The notes beneath the pieces are model-generated. The model was given only the letters and a program-made list of their open reading frames with translations, was not told the DNA's origin and did not search any database. A DNA stretch of 64,000 nt, taken from Arthrobacter sp. AQ5-06. Lineage in GTDB: Bacteria > Actinomycetota > Actinomycetes > Actinomycetales > Micrococcaceae. The stretch is from contig NZ_QMKP01000007.1 of NCBI RefSeq assembly GCF_003287955.1, forward strand, positions 1-64,000. Reading direction: 5' to 3'. The first letter of the stretch is position 1; the number at the start of each line of letters is the position of its first letter. The position numbers and the translations under genes were made by a program. Shown piece by piece: positions 7,904 to 16,021 of this stretch.

Positions 7904-9331
7904 ATGAACGAATTGCACCGAACTGCGCCCCGGCACCGTGCGGAACGCACGCGACCTAAGGGCCGCCCCGCCGGCCTGATCAGCGGCGTCCTGGCATTGC
8001 TCCTCGCCGCCAGCATGGGCGCGTCAGCCCCAGTGGCGCACGCAGATGAGCTCGATGACAAGCGTGCCGCCCTTGAAGCTGAGGCGGCCCGGGTCCAGCA
8101 GTCCTTGGAATTCGTGGATTCACGCATCGCGAAGGCCGCCGGCGACCTGGTGATCTACCAGGGCCAGCTGCCCGGCGCCCAGCAGGCCCTCCTGGAGGCC
8201 CAGGGGCGCGTGGCCAGTGCGGTCAAGGAAGTCGAGGCGCTGACGGCGCGCGTTGACCTTGCGCAGCAGAACAAGGCCAAAATCACGCAGCAGCTTGAGG
8301 CTGACAAGCAGAAAATCGCGGACACCAAGAAGCTGATCGGCCAGATCGCCACCCAGGCCTACAAGTCCGGCGGCGTCCCGTCGAACCTGACCCTGTTCTT
8401 TGGGGCCAACAACGGCGGCAGCCTGACCGACACCATGGACCTCGCGGACCAGGCCATGCGCAGCCAGAACGCCGCCATGGACAAGCTGTCCCAGCAAAGT
8501 GCCACCAACGTGAACTCGCAGGCCCGGCTCGAAGCCGTTGAGGCCGAGATCAGGGACCTCAAAGCCAAGGCAGACGCCGCGTTGGAGCGGGAAAAGGCTG
8601 CGCGCGACGATGCCGCTGCCAAGAAGGCCCAGGTTGACCAGCTGATCGCCGACACAACAAGACTTGACGCTGAACTCCAGGCGGCGAAGCCGGGCATCCA
8701 GAGCCAGATGGCGGCGGTTGCAGCAAACCAGAACTCCGTTGCCAACGAAATCGCAGAGCGTGACCGCAGATTGCGTGAGGCATGGGAAGCCGAACAACGC
8801 CGGCTGGCGGAGGCTGCCGCCGCAGCCGCGGCCGCCCAGGCAGCCGCGCAAGGCCAGGCTCCGCCTGCACAAGCGCCGTACGCCCCGGTGACGGGATCGC
8901 CGTCGGCCTTTGGCCTGCGGCACCCGTTCGACGGCAACATCCCCATCACGTCAGGCTTCGGCTGGCGTGCCACGCCGCCGGGAACCATCGACTTCTATGG
9001 CACCGGCGGGTACCTCCACACGGGCATCGACTTTGGCGCCGCCTGCGGCACCCCCGTCTACGCGGCGGCGGCCGGCGAGGTGTTCTCCTCAGGCTGGAAC
9101 TCCGCCGACGGCGGCGGCTGGCGGGTGAAGCTGTCCCACGGAGTGGTGCAGGGCAACTCGCTGACCACCATCGTCTACCACAACAGCAGCATCGTGGTCT
9201 CCAACGGCCAGCAGGTTTCGGCCGGGCAGCTCATCGCCTACTCGGGCAGCACCGGCAACTCAACTGGCTGCCACGCACACTTTGAAACCTGGCTCAACGG
9301 GGCCGCAGTAGACCCGATGCGGCTGCTGTAA
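7904..9331 (+). CDS. Secreted coiled-coil M23 peptidoglycan endopeptidase, likely FtsEX partner
   Basis: The 475-residue protein has a twin-basic-rich signal peptide ending near VAHADELDDK. A long coiled-coil region follows (about 45-300, with several KAD/ALEREKAARDDAAAKK heptads), then an Ala-rich linker and a C-terminal M23/LytM domain. Zinc and catalytic motifs are present: HTGIDFGA (H-x-x-x-D) and CHAHFE (H-x-H). The order ftsE-ftsX-hydrolase and the EnvC/RipC-like architecture suggest FtsEX controls it during septal splitting. ATG at 7904 is preferred over GTG at 7880 because AAGGAA lies seven bases upstream. Seeing all metal ligands argues for an active enzyme, unlike E. coli EnvC. Confidence 0.9.
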   Translation: MNELHRTAPRHRAERTRPKGRPAGLISGVLALLLAASMGASAPVAHADELDDKRAALEAEAARVQQSLEFVDSRIAKAAGDLVIYQGQLPGAQQALLEAQGRVASAVKEVEALTARVDLAQQNKAKITQQLEADKQKIADTKKLIGQIATQAYKSGGVPSNLTLFFGANNGGSLTDTMDLADQAMRSQNAAMDKLSQQSATNVNSQARLEAVEAEIRDLKAKADAALEREKAARDDAAAKKAQVDQLIADTTRLDAELQAAKPGIQSQMAAVAANQNSVANEIAERDRRLREAWEAEQRRLAEAAAAAAAAQAAAQGQAPPAQAPYAPVTGSPSAFGLRHPFDGNIPITSGFGWRATPPGTIDFYGTGGYLHTGIDFGAACGTPVYAAAAGEVFSSGWNSADGGGWRVKLSHGVVQGNSLTTIVYHNSSIVVSNGQQVSAGQLIAYSGSTGNSTGCHAHFETWLNGAAVDPMRLL

Positions 9332-9418
9332 CGCCCGGCCGCGCCTGCCGTACACTGGTATAACTCCGCGCCGGAACGGCCGGAGCCAACCAGGATCCAA
9401 GAACTGAGGAGTTCCACC

Positions 9419-9889
9419 GTGCCCAAAGAAAGTGGCCGTAAAGTAGTGGCCACCAACCGCAAGGCCCGGCATGACTACCTTGTGCTGGATACCTACGAGG
9501 CCGGCATCGCCCTGATGGGGACCGAGGTCAAGTCCCTGCGCGAAGGCCACGCCTCCATGGTGGACGGCTTCTGCACGTTCTACAACGACGAGCTGTGGAT
9601 GGAGGGCATCCACATCCCCGAGTACAACCAGGGGAGCTGGACCAACCACTCCGCACGCCGCCGTCGGAAGCTGTTGCTGCACCGTGAGGAGCTCAATAAG
9701 ATCTCCGTGAAGATCCGCGAGTCCGGCTTCACGGTGGTTCCGCTGCAGCTGTACTTCCTCGATGGCCGGGCCAAGGTGGAGATCGGCGTCGCACGCGGTA
9801 AGCGGGAGTACGACAAGCGCCAGACCCTGCGTGAGCAGCAGGACAACCGCGAAGCACTGCGCGAGGTCCGGGAACGCAACCGCCGGTAG
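9419..9889 (+). CDS. smpB: SsrA-binding protein SmpB
   Basis: SmpB binds the tRNA-like domain of tmRNA and brings it into stalled ribosomes. The 156-residue protein shows the OB-fold family signatures NRKARHDYLV, GTEVKSLREG, YNQGSWTNHSARRRRKLLLH and the basic C-terminal tail RGKREYDKRQTLREQQDNRE. Translation starts at GTG 9419 with GAGGAG nearby. The ssrA gene follows 87 bp downstream, so both partners of trans-translation are linked. An extended -10 TGGTATAAC sits at 9356-9364. Confidence 0.97.
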   Translation: MPKESGRKVVATNRKARHDYLVLDTYEAGIALMGTEVKSLREGHASMVDGFCTFYNDELWMEGIHIPEYNQGSWTNHSARRRRKLLLHREELNKISVKIRESGFTVVPLQLYFLDGRAKVEIGVARGKREYDKRQTLREQQDNREALREVRERNRR

Positions 9890-9913
9890 GAATGATTTCT
9901 GCCGGGCATGCGT

Positions 9914-9919
9914 TATGAT
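9914..9919 (+). promoter_or_regulatory. Candidate ssrA -10 element
   Basis: TATGAT is close to the TATAAT consensus and lies about 60 bp before the mature tmRNA 5' end. This fits a precursor that is trimmed by RNase P. No clear -35 box is seen. Confidence 0.4.
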
Positions 9920-9976
9920 AGATAGTCCGGCAGGGATTTGTGCGTGCACAGCCAGGCCGGTTTGAAAACAAAATAC

Positions 9977-10342
9977 GGGGATGATCGGTTTCGACGATGT
10001 TAGTCGCGACAGGTGAAGCGGGCCGAGGATGCAGAATTATCTCGTAAACGCTGTCTGCAAACCAATAAGTGCCAAATCAAACCGCACTGACTTCGCTCTC
10101 GCTGCCTAAGCAGTAAGACAGTCCGTCAGCCCGAGGTTGCTATTGCCCCGGATCCTGGCGTCATTTAGATAGCCACTGCTGCTTGCCTCCGTCATCGGGG
10201 CAAACGGGACTCTTAGATGACTGGGCCCGGATCAGCCACCTGTTTGCAGGAGGGCTGGGGCCGAGAAAATCCGACGCAAACTGCGCCCGGAGAAGCCCTG
10301 TTAACACAACATCGGACGGGGGTTCAATTCCCCCCATCTCCA
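9977..10342 (+). ncRNA. ssrA: Transfer-messenger RNA (tmRNA)
   Basis: The tRNA-like ends are visible. The 5' GGGGATG pairs with 3' CATCTCC (10335-10341) as the acceptor stem. GGTTTCGACGATGTT follows the 5' arm and GGTTCAATTCC forms the T-arm. The tag frame starts at GCC 10071 and reads AKSNRTDFALAA before TAA at 10107-10109. The ALAA end is the usual protease degron. CCA is not encoded after the discriminator A, so it must be added. Pseudoknot-like GC-rich repeats fill the middle. It lies downstream of smpB and ends before a strong terminator. Confidence 0.97.
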
Positions 10343-10365
10343 CATTTTGAATGTCGCAAGACATT

Positions 10366-10402
10366 GCCAGAAGACCCGGACCCCGCGTCCGGGTCTTCTG
10401 GC
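10366..10402 (+). terminator. Intrinsic terminator after ssrA
   Basis: This is a perfect 16-bp inverted repeat (10366-10381 and 10387-10402) with a 5-base loop. It contains AGAAGACCCGGAC and its complement and is followed by ATTT. It sits 24 bases after the tmRNA 3' end. Confidence 0.85.
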
Positions 10403-10547
10403 ATTTAAGCGCCGTGTTAAGCCCTGTTCACCCACGGCGTAGCCGTTCCGGGACTACCGGGCGCCACCGCGTGGTTATCGCCAATAAGCTCCGGCGCAGC
10501 ACAAGGTCTGGAAACCGGAGGCAGCAACGCCAGCCAGGAGGTGCGCC

Positions 10548-11528
10548 ATGGATCCGGCGCGGGAACCCAACTCTGCAGCGGCCGACGACGGTCCGCTGGA
10601 CTCGTATTCGGAGACCGTCATGCGCGTGGCTGAGACGGTCACCCCGCATGTTGCGGCCATTGAAATGACCGGCAACCGCCGCAACGGCCGTTTCCGGATG
10701 GGTGCCGGCTCGGCGGTGCTCTTCACGGAAGACGGCTACCTCCTCACCAATTCACACGTCGTAGCCGGCACACACCAAGGCCATGCCGCCTTTGCGGACG
10801 GCAGCAGGACCGATCTTGAACTGGTGGGGGCGGATCCTTTGTCCGACCTCGCGGTGGTCCACGGCAGGGCACCGAAGGTGGCCCCGGCGCAGTTCGGCGA
10901 TGCCGAGACGCTCCGGGTGGGCCAGCTGGTCATTGCGGTGGGAAATCCGCTGGGCCTGGCCGGATCAGTCACGGCAGGTGTGGTCAGCGGCCTGGGCCGC
11001 GCCATTCCGGTGTGGTCCAGCGGCAACCGTCGCGTGATCGAGGACGTCATCCAGACCGACGCGGCACTCAATGCGGGCAGTTCCGGCGGAGCCCTGGCTG
11101 ATACCCACGGCCGAATCGTGGGAATCAACACCGCAGTGGCCGGCGCCGGGCTGGGCCTGGCCGTGCCCATCAACGCCACCACTCGGCGCATCATCTCAGC
11201 ACTGCTGAAGGACGGCCGCGTCAGGCGGGCTTATCTCGGCGTTGTCAGCACACCCTTCCGGCTAAATGCCAGCGCGGTGATCAGGACGGGACAACGGGAC
11301 GGGCTGCGCGTGGTGGAGGTGCTGGCCGGTTCGCCCGCAGATCGCGGAGGCCTGCGGGCGGGTGACGTGATTCTGACAGCCGGAAGCCGCCCCGTCAGCA
11401 ACGCCGAGAGCCTGCAGAAGCTGCTGTTCGCCGATGCGATCGGCCAGCCGCTGCCGATTCGAGTGGTGAGGGACGGCCAGGAAGTGGACATTATGGCAGT
11501 GCCCGAAGAGATGGCTGGGAACGGGTAA
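10548..11528 (+). CDS. Trypsin-like serine protease with PDZ domain (HtrA/DegP-like), no signal peptide
   Basis: This 326-residue S1C-type protease has the triad in context. The His is in LLTNSHVVAG (about residue 69), the Asp in DPLSDLAVVHG (about 101) and the Ser in NAGSSGGAL (about 178). A C-terminal PDZ domain follows, with VVEVLAGSPADRGGLRAGDVI. Unlike classical HtrA it lacks a signal peptide or membrane helix, so it probably acts in the cytoplasm or leaves by an unknown route. GGAGGTGCGCC precedes the ATG. It stands alone after ssrA. Substrates are unknown. Confidence 0.9.
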   Translation: MDPAREPNSAAADDGPLDSYSETVMRVAETVTPHVAAIEMTGNRRNGRFRMGAGSAVLFTEDGYLLTNSHVVAGTHQGHAAFADGSRTDLELVGADPLSDLAVVHGRAPKVAPAQFGDAETLRVGQLVIAVGNPLGLAGSVTAGVVSGLGRAIPVWSSGNRRVIEDVIQTDAALNAGSSGGALADTHGRIVGINTAVAGAGLGLAVPINATTRRIISALLKDGRVRRAYLGVVSTPFRLNASAVIRTGQRDGLRVVEVLAGSPADRGGLRAGDVILTAGSRPVSNAESLQKLLFADAIGQPLPIRVVRDGQEVDIMAVPEEMAGNG

Positions 11529-11532
11529 CCCG

Positions 11533-11670
11533 CTACCGGCGCTTCTTCAGGTGCGCTACCGGGTCCTGCGGGCCTTCAATCGGGCTCTTGGCCTTCTTCT
11601 CGGCGCGTTTTTCCTTGATGGTTTTGACCGGCTTTTTGTGCAGCTGATGGTGTGGTGACTTGTCCGGCAT
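11533..11670 (-). CDS. Small very basic protein (45 aa), conserved-looking
   Basis: The 45-residue reading frame starts MPDKSPHHQLHKKPVKTI and continues with EKRAEKKAKSP and an end of AHLKKRR. About a third of the residues are Lys or Arg. A GGAG lies 7-10 bases before the ATG, and codon use resembles the neighbours. Such short Lys-rich proteins occur across Arthrobacter relatives, but I know of no function. Nucleic-acid binding is a guess from charge alone. It converges with the protease gene, four bases away. Confidence 0.6.
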   Translation of the reverse strand: MPDKSPHHQLHKKPVKTIKEKRAEKKAKSPIEGPQDPVAHLKKRR

Positions 11671-11751
11671 GGCGTGCTCCTTACAACGGGGGACGGGCTG
11701 CGTCCCACTTCGTAAAATACGCCTGTTCAGCCCCGAATGTAATGCCCCGAA

Positions 11752-12120
11752 TCAGTCCGGAACTGCAACGTCGGCGATGCCCACAAAACGGGTCCCGACG
11801 CCGTCGAACTCGCTCCTGATGAGGCCCGGCCGCAGCGGCGGCACCTCATCCGCGGCATGGTGCTCGCACGCCACATACGTGAATTCCGGCCACCATTTCT
11901 TGGGTCGGGCCGCTTCCTCGTAGCCGCAGACGGCGCATTCAAGGTGCACCCAGACCGGACGCTTGCCGGTCCGGTTGGCCCGCGACTGGATGAGCCATAC
12001 CGGCGGGTTGTCCAGGATTTCGCCCAGCTCCGCCTCGGTTAGTCGTTTCGGGATGCCATGGCGCTGGGCCATTTCCATCGGTACATCAAGGGCAATTGCC
12101 GCGTCGCGTCTGCTAATCAT
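11752..12120 (-). CDS. Conserved hypothetical protein with CxxC and CxHH motifs
   Basis: The 122-residue product begins MISRRDAAIALDVP, then has GIPKRLTEAELGEILDNPPVWL, a motif resembling the short DUF5997-type actinobacterial proteins. A probable zinc-ribbon-like half follows (ECAVCGYEE and VACEHHAADE). No membrane segment is present. An in-frame TTG at 12129 is an alternative start, and neither start has a clear ribosome-binding site. The function is unknown. The paired cysteines suggest metal binding but this is inference. Confidence 0.6.
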   Translation of the reverse strand: MISRRDAAIALDVPMEMAQRHGIPKRLTEAELGEILDNPPVWLIQSRANRTGKRPVWVHLECAVCGYEEAARPKKWWPEFTYVACEHHAADEVPPLRPGLIRSEFDGVGTRFVGIADVAVPD

Positions 12121-12162
12121 CAGAGTCAACGATACGGGACCGGGCCAAACCCGAAGAGCGTC

Positions 12163-12561
12163 CTACGACGCCAGGGCGATGCCCACGGCTGCCGCGGCAT
12201 ATCCGGCGACCAGGTTGGCGCCGATGTTCAGGGCTGCCGCCCCGAAACGCGACTCACTCAGGAGCCGCACCGTGGCGGTGGTCCAGGAGCTGAACGTGGT
12301 GAGGCCGCCGGCAAGGCCGGTGGCGACGGCCGTCTGCCACGCGGGAGCAAGGCCGAGCCGTCCGGTGATGCCGATGGACAGCCCGATGATCAAGCACCCC
12401 ATGACGTTGACTGTCAGCGTGGCCCACGGCCAGTGCCGCGGCGTACCGCTGGGGCTGACGGTGGCACGGAGCCCCTCACGGTGAGCGAACCAGCTGTCGA
12501 TGGCGAAGCGCAGCAGGGCGCCCGCCATACCGAACACTCCGACCAGGACCGCGCCCATCAT
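12163..12561 (-). CDS. crcB: Fluoride channel subunit CrcB/Fluc (second copy)
   Basis: The 132-residue protein has four hydrophobic segments and the Fluc signatures GMAGALLRFAID, TLTVNVMGCLIIG and GLAGGLTTFSSW. Fluc proteins form dual-topology dimers that let fluoride leave the cytoplasm. The start ATG at 12561 overlaps the TGA of the upstream crcB copy. Paired crcB genes usually encode a heterodimer whose subunits insert in opposite orientations. No fluoride riboswitch is seen upstream of the operon. Confidence 0.92.
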   Translation of the reverse strand: MMGAVLVGVFGMAGALLRFAIDSWFAHREGLRATVSPSGTPRHWPWATLTVNVMGCLIIGLSIGITGRLGLAPAWQTAVATGLAGGLTTFSSWTTATVRLLSESRFGAAALNIGANLVAGYAAAAVGIALAS

Positions 12562-12977
12562 GACGCTGCCCCCAGCCGGTCGGCGAGCAGCCGCCCGGCC
12601 CGCCAGCCACCGGCCGCAGCGCCCAGGCCCAGCATCAGAGACAGCCCCAGATATGCAATCCACACGGGGTGTTCGCCGGTCCCGGCCAGCTGGTCAATCG
12701 AGAAAACTACGGCTGAGAACGTGGTGAAGGAGCCCAGAAGTCCTGGCCCGAGGCCGGCGCGGAGCCAGAATGCCGTCTGCGGCCGGGCCATCCAGACCGT
12801 GGTCAGGGCGGCCAGCACAAAGCTGCCAGCCACGTTGATCCCGAGGGTGGTCCAGGGCATTGCCCCCGCGGTTTCCGGAAACGCGAGTCCCAGGCCGTAT
12901 CGGAGTTCCGTTCCGGCCAGGCCGCCGGCGGCAACGGCCAGCCAGGCCCGCCAGTACGGAATGCGGGCGTTCGTCAT
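12558..12977 (-). CDS. crcB: Fluoride channel subunit CrcB/Fluc (first copy)
   Basis: The 139-residue protein has four hydrophobic segments and Fluc motifs GGLAGTELRYGLG, TLGINVAGSFVLA and GLLGSFTTFSAV. It pairs with the next gene to make a probable heterodimeric fluoride exporter. The start is directly adjacent to the stop of the DtxR-family regulator (12978), so the transporter genes are in its operon. Whether the regulator controls fluoride export or the genes merely share transcription is unknown. Confidence 0.92.
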   Translation of the reverse strand: MTNARIPYWRAWLAVAAGGLAGTELRYGLGLAFPETAGAMPWTTLGINVAGSFVLAALTTVWMARPQTAFWLRAGLGPGLLGSFTTFSAVVFSIDQLAGTGEHPVWIAYLGLSLMLGLGAAAGGWRAGRLLADRLGAAS

Positions 12978-13691
12978 TCAGCTGTCGCTGAGCGTGCAGC
13001 CGGTGTGGGGGTGGTCGCTGTGGACCCAGAGCGCAGCGGTGACTTCATCCGCGAGGTCGTAGTCCCGCTTTCTGCCGGCGTTGCTGATCCGCACCACCAG
13101 CGCGCCGCCGAACGGCTTGCGGCCAACTACCTCCACTTCGGCGTCGAGGTCGATTTCCTCGGCGGAAAGATACCGCAGCAGATCCGGATTCTCGTCGCTG
13201 ATGCGGGTGATCCGGCCGGTGTGCCCGGGATCGAGTTCGCCGAGGAGATGGGCCTCTGGCAGCAGCACCGTGCCGTCCGCGGCGGGGATCGGGTCACCGT
13301 GCGGGTCACGTTGCGGGTTGCCGAGTTTTGCCGCCATGCGCTCAATAAAGGTGTCCGACACCGCATGCTCCAGCAGTTCGGCTTCGTCATGGACTTCGTC
13401 CCAGCTGTAACCGAGCTCCTGCACGAGGTAGGTCTCAATGAGGCGGTGCCGGCGCACCATGGACAATGCCAGCCGAACCCCGGAGTCCGTGAGGGTGATG
13501 GCGCTGTACGGTTTGTGGTCCACCAGGCCCTGGTCCTTGAGCTTGCGGACCATCTCCGAGACCGAGGAGTTGGCCACCCCCAGGCGCTGTGCGAGCTGGG
13601 AGGACGTGATGGGTTTGTCCTGCCACTCCGTGAAGCCGTAGATGACCTTGACGTAGTCCTCGATCGAGGAGGAGGGCGCGCTGGTCTTCAC
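12978..13691 (-). CDS. DtxR/IdeR/MntR-family metal-dependent transcriptional regulator
   Basis: The 237-residue protein has an N-terminal winged helix (SIEDYVKVIYG, SSQLAQRLGVANSSVSEMVRKLKDQGLV). A dimerisation and metal-site domain follows, with VRRHRLIETYLVQELGYSWDEVHDEAELLEHAVSD, split here after ELGY by its helix turn. An SH3/FeoA-like C-terminal domain completes it. His, Glu and Asp residues in the H-x-x-x-x-EAE region fit a divalent metal site. Family members repress iron or manganese genes when loaded with metal. It lies 10 bp behind a methyltransferase gene and directly before two crcB genes. Which metal is sensed cannot be read from the sequence. Confidence 0.9.
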   Translation of the reverse strand: MKTSAPSSSIEDYVKVIYGFTEWQDKPITSSQLAQRLGVANSSVSEMVRKLKDQGLVDHKPYSAITLTDSGVRLALSMVRRHRLIETYLVQELGYSWDEVHDEAELLEHAVSDTFIERMAAKLGNPQRDPHGDPIPAADGTVLLPEAHLLGELDPGHTGRITRISDENPDLLRYLSAEEIDLDAEVEVVGRKPFGGALVVRISNAGRKRDYDLADEVTAALWVHSDHPHTGCTLSDS

Positions 13692-13701
13692 GTCTCCAAG
13701 C

Positions 13702-14481
13702 CTACCCGGTGGTCCGGGCCCGACACGCCTTTCTGGCCCGCCACGTCAGCGTCAGGTACGGCAGGCTGATGTCCTCTTCCGCGGCGTGCCCCAGATGTTC
13801 GTGCAGGTACCAGTCAAGGTTGGCCAGGACCTTGTTCCGGGTGGCTTCGCCGGCACGCAGGTAGTAGCTGCGGGACTTCGTCAGTTCCATGATGTCCGCC
13901 GTGCTGAGGCTGTCCTCCCACCGAGTCACGTGGCCCTCTATGCCTTCAAACTCCGGCCCTACCACCGGGCGGAAGCCGGGCTTGTAGACGTCGCCGGCGT
14001 GCATGATGCGTGACAGTCGGTGGACCCACGGAACAGAGGTGTCCAGCTGGTTCCAGATCAGCCCCAGGGTCCCGCCGGGCCGCAGGATCCGCGCCAGCTC
14101 GGTGCTTGCCGGCAGCGGATCGCACCAGTGCCAGGCCTGCGCAACGCTGACGACGTCGAACGTGCAGTCAGCGAGGCCGGTGGCCTCTGCGGTCCCCTGG
14201 GTCGCGGCCACCGCCGGGTAGTGGGCCCGCAGCTGTTCAAGCATGTCCGGCGACGGGTCCACGGCGGAAACCGCCAAGCCGTGTTCAAGCAGCAGGGTGG
14301 TGAACTTGCCTGTCCCGGCGCCGACGTCTACGGCGACCGTGGCCCCTGCCGGGATCAGCCAGTCCGCTGAATCGTCAGGGTAGCCAGGGCGTACACGCTG
14401 GTAATGTTCGCCGCCGTCCTGGAAACTCTGTCCGAGTTCCAGACGGCGTCCGTCCTCAAGCCTGGGGCCACCCCGTGCCAC
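13702..14481 (-). CDS. Class I SAM-dependent methyltransferase
   Basis: The 259-residue protein carries the Rossmann motif VAVDVGAGTGKFT (about 49-61), an acidic ribose-binding position AVDPSPDML, and the post-motif VVSVAQAWHWCDP typical of methyltransferase domain 11 proteins. The substrate is unknown. The GTG start at 14481 is supported by AGGAGG eight bases upstream. It is the first gene of a four-gene minus-strand unit (methyltransferase, DtxR regulator, two crcB). Confidence 0.85.
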   Translation of the reverse strand: MARGGPRLEDGRRLELGQSFQDGGEHYQRVRPGYPDDSADWLIPAGATVAVDVGAGTGKFTTLLLEHGLAVSAVDPSPDMLEQLRAHYPAVAATQGTAEATGLADCTFDVVSVAQAWHWCDPLPASTELARILRPGGTLGLIWNQLDTSVPWVHRLSRIMHAGDVYKPGFRPVVGPEFEGIEGHVTRWEDSLSTADIMELTKSRSYYLRAGEATRNKVLANLDWYLHEHLGHAAEEDISLPYLTLTWRARKACRARTTG

Positions 14482-14563
14482 GTGCGGCCTCCTCTAACAG
14501 TGCCCATGGGTATCCTTCGAATTTACCGCATGGGCCGCAGCCGCCAGGCCAGGAAAGCGTCAG

Positions 14564-15982
14564 TCAGTCGTCAAGGCACGGAGCTGCGCCGGCAGTGCCC
14601 GGCGTGTTGGGCGCCCAATGCGGGTATGTGCGGGTGTCGTTGGCCGGAACCCAGCGGCCCGCGTCCACCACGTAGTCCCAGCCCAGGCCGGTCCGGCGGA
14701 GTTGCTCAAGGCCGGCAAGGAGCCGCTGGGCATCCTCCAGCCGGGAACCCACGCCGAAGCTGGCCCGCAGCGAACCGGAGGGAAGGCCGAGGCGCTTGAG
14801 CAGCGGGTGCGCGCAGAAGCGGCCGTCCCGGAGGCCAACGCCGTGCTCGGCCGACAGGTAGGCGGCCACGAGTCCGGCGTCGTACCCTGCAACGGAGAAG
14901 TTCACCACGCCGATGGTGCCGGTTTCAGCGTCCGTGTCCGAGAAGATCTGGTGCACAGTGACGCCGTCGATCCTCCCGAGCCCGTCCACCAGGAATGACC
15001 TGATGGCCGCCTCATGGGCGTGCCAGCGGTCGTGGTCCAAGGACGCGATGACCTGGGTGGCGCGGGCCAGGGTGGCCGCGCCCAGGACGTTGGGGGAGCC
15101 GCCCTCGTGCCGGGCCGGACCGGTGGCCCAGCTGACGCCGTCGAGCTTCGCCTCGCGGACGGCGCCGCCGCCGGCCAGGTGGGGAGTGCCGGCGTCGAGC
15201 CAGTCTGTGCGGCCCACCAGGACCCCGGAGCCGAACGGCGCGTAAAGCTTGTGGCCGGAGAAGGCGAGGTAGTCGACGTCGTCGGTGCTGATATTGATGC
15301 GCCGGTGCGGCGCGAGCTGCGCGGCGTCCACCACGATCCGCGCGCCGTACTCGTGGGCGAGGGCCGCCAGGGCCTTGACCGGGAGGATCTCGCCGGTGAC
15401 GTTGGAGGCACCCGTGACCGCGAGGAGGCTGACGTTGCCCTGCTCAAGTTCGGCGCGGAGAACCTCGATGGTCCCCGAAATCGTGTCGGCAGCCACGACG
15501 CTCCGGTGCGGTACGCCCTGCCAGGGCAGGAGGTTGGCGTGGTGCTCGATGTCCAGGTAAAGGACATCGCCATTCGGCTGCCCGTCCGTCGCCGGCAGGC
15601 AACCCGCCAGCAGGTTCAGCGAGTCCGTGGTGTTCCGGGTGAAGATGACGGAGTCGTCCGGGCGTCCGCCCACAAAGTCGCGCACGATGTTCCGGGCGTT
15701 TTCGTAGACGGAGGTGCTGATCTGCGACGCAAAGCCGGCGCCGCGGTGGACGCTGGCGTAGAACGGCAGGATCTCGTTGAGGTAGGCGGACACCACGGAG
15801 AGGGCGGGGGCGGATGCGCCGTAGTCCAGGTTTGCGTAGCGGACATGGCCGCCCTGGATCAGCGGAGCCTGGATTTCCGCGCCGGTGACGGCGGATAGAG
15901 GGCGCCCGGCTAGGGCGGCGGCATCGTTGAACAACGCAGCGGCGTCGGCGGCGGTTTTGGGGGAGACGGTGGCAGTTGTCAC
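14564..15982 (-). CDS. Class V aminotransferase / cysteine desulfurase-like PLP enzyme under SAM-IV control
   Basis: The 472-residue PLP enzyme shows NLDYGASAPAL near the N-terminus, the cofactor-contact segment HHANLLPW, VVDAAQLAPHRRI, and the PLP-binding Lys in FSGHKLYAPFGSG. This is the SufS/isopenicillin N epimerase-like class V fold. A Cys in GRFCAHPLL (about residue 405) lies where desulfurases carry their catalytic Cys. The SAM-IV riboswitch directly upstream ties the gene to sulfur amino-acid metabolism. GTG at 15982 has GTGAGG upstream. The exact substrate is not determined. The length is longer than SufS because of an extended N-terminus and a tail. Confidence 0.85.
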   Translation of the reverse strand: MTTATVSPKTAADAAALFNDAAALAGRPLSAVTGAEIQAPLIQGGHVRYANLDYGASAPALSVVSAYLNEILPFYASVHRGAGFASQISTSVYENARNIVRDFVGGRPDDSVIFTRNTTDSLNLLAGCLPATDGQPNGDVLYLDIEHHANLLPWQGVPHRSVVAADTISGTIEVLRAELEQGNVSLLAVTGASNVTGEILPVKALAALAHEYGARIVVDAAQLAPHRRINISTDDVDYLAFSGHKLYAPFGSGVLVGRTDWLDAGTPHLAGGGAVREAKLDGVSWATGPARHEGGSPNVLGAATLARATQVIASLDHDRWHAHEAAIRSFLVDGLGRIDGVTVHQIFSDTDAETGTIGVVNFSVAGYDAGLVAAYLSAEHGVGLRDGRFCAHPLLKRLGLPSGSLRASFGVGSRLEDAQRLLAGLEQLRRTGLGWDYVVDAGRWVPANDTRTYPHWAPNTPGTAGAAPCLDD

Positions 15983-16001
15983 GGAGACCTCACTCTAAAA
16001 G

Positions 16002-16021
16002 GACTCCCGATACCGGGAATC
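16002..16021 (-). terminator. Attenuator hairpin of the SAM-IV leader
   Basis: On the minus strand GATTCCCG pairs with CGGGAGTC around a GTAT loop, and CTTTT follows. The 5' arm overlaps the last bases of the SAM-IV aptamer. SAM binding and hairpin formation can therefore influence each other, which is the arrangement of a transcription attenuator. The U-run is short, so sequestration of the downstream leader is an alternative. Confidence 0.6.

Noticed and set aside
14482..14563. Fluoride riboswitch before the crcB operon
   Set aside because: The short upstream sequence lacks the crcB motif core, and the first gene of the unit is a methyltransferase.
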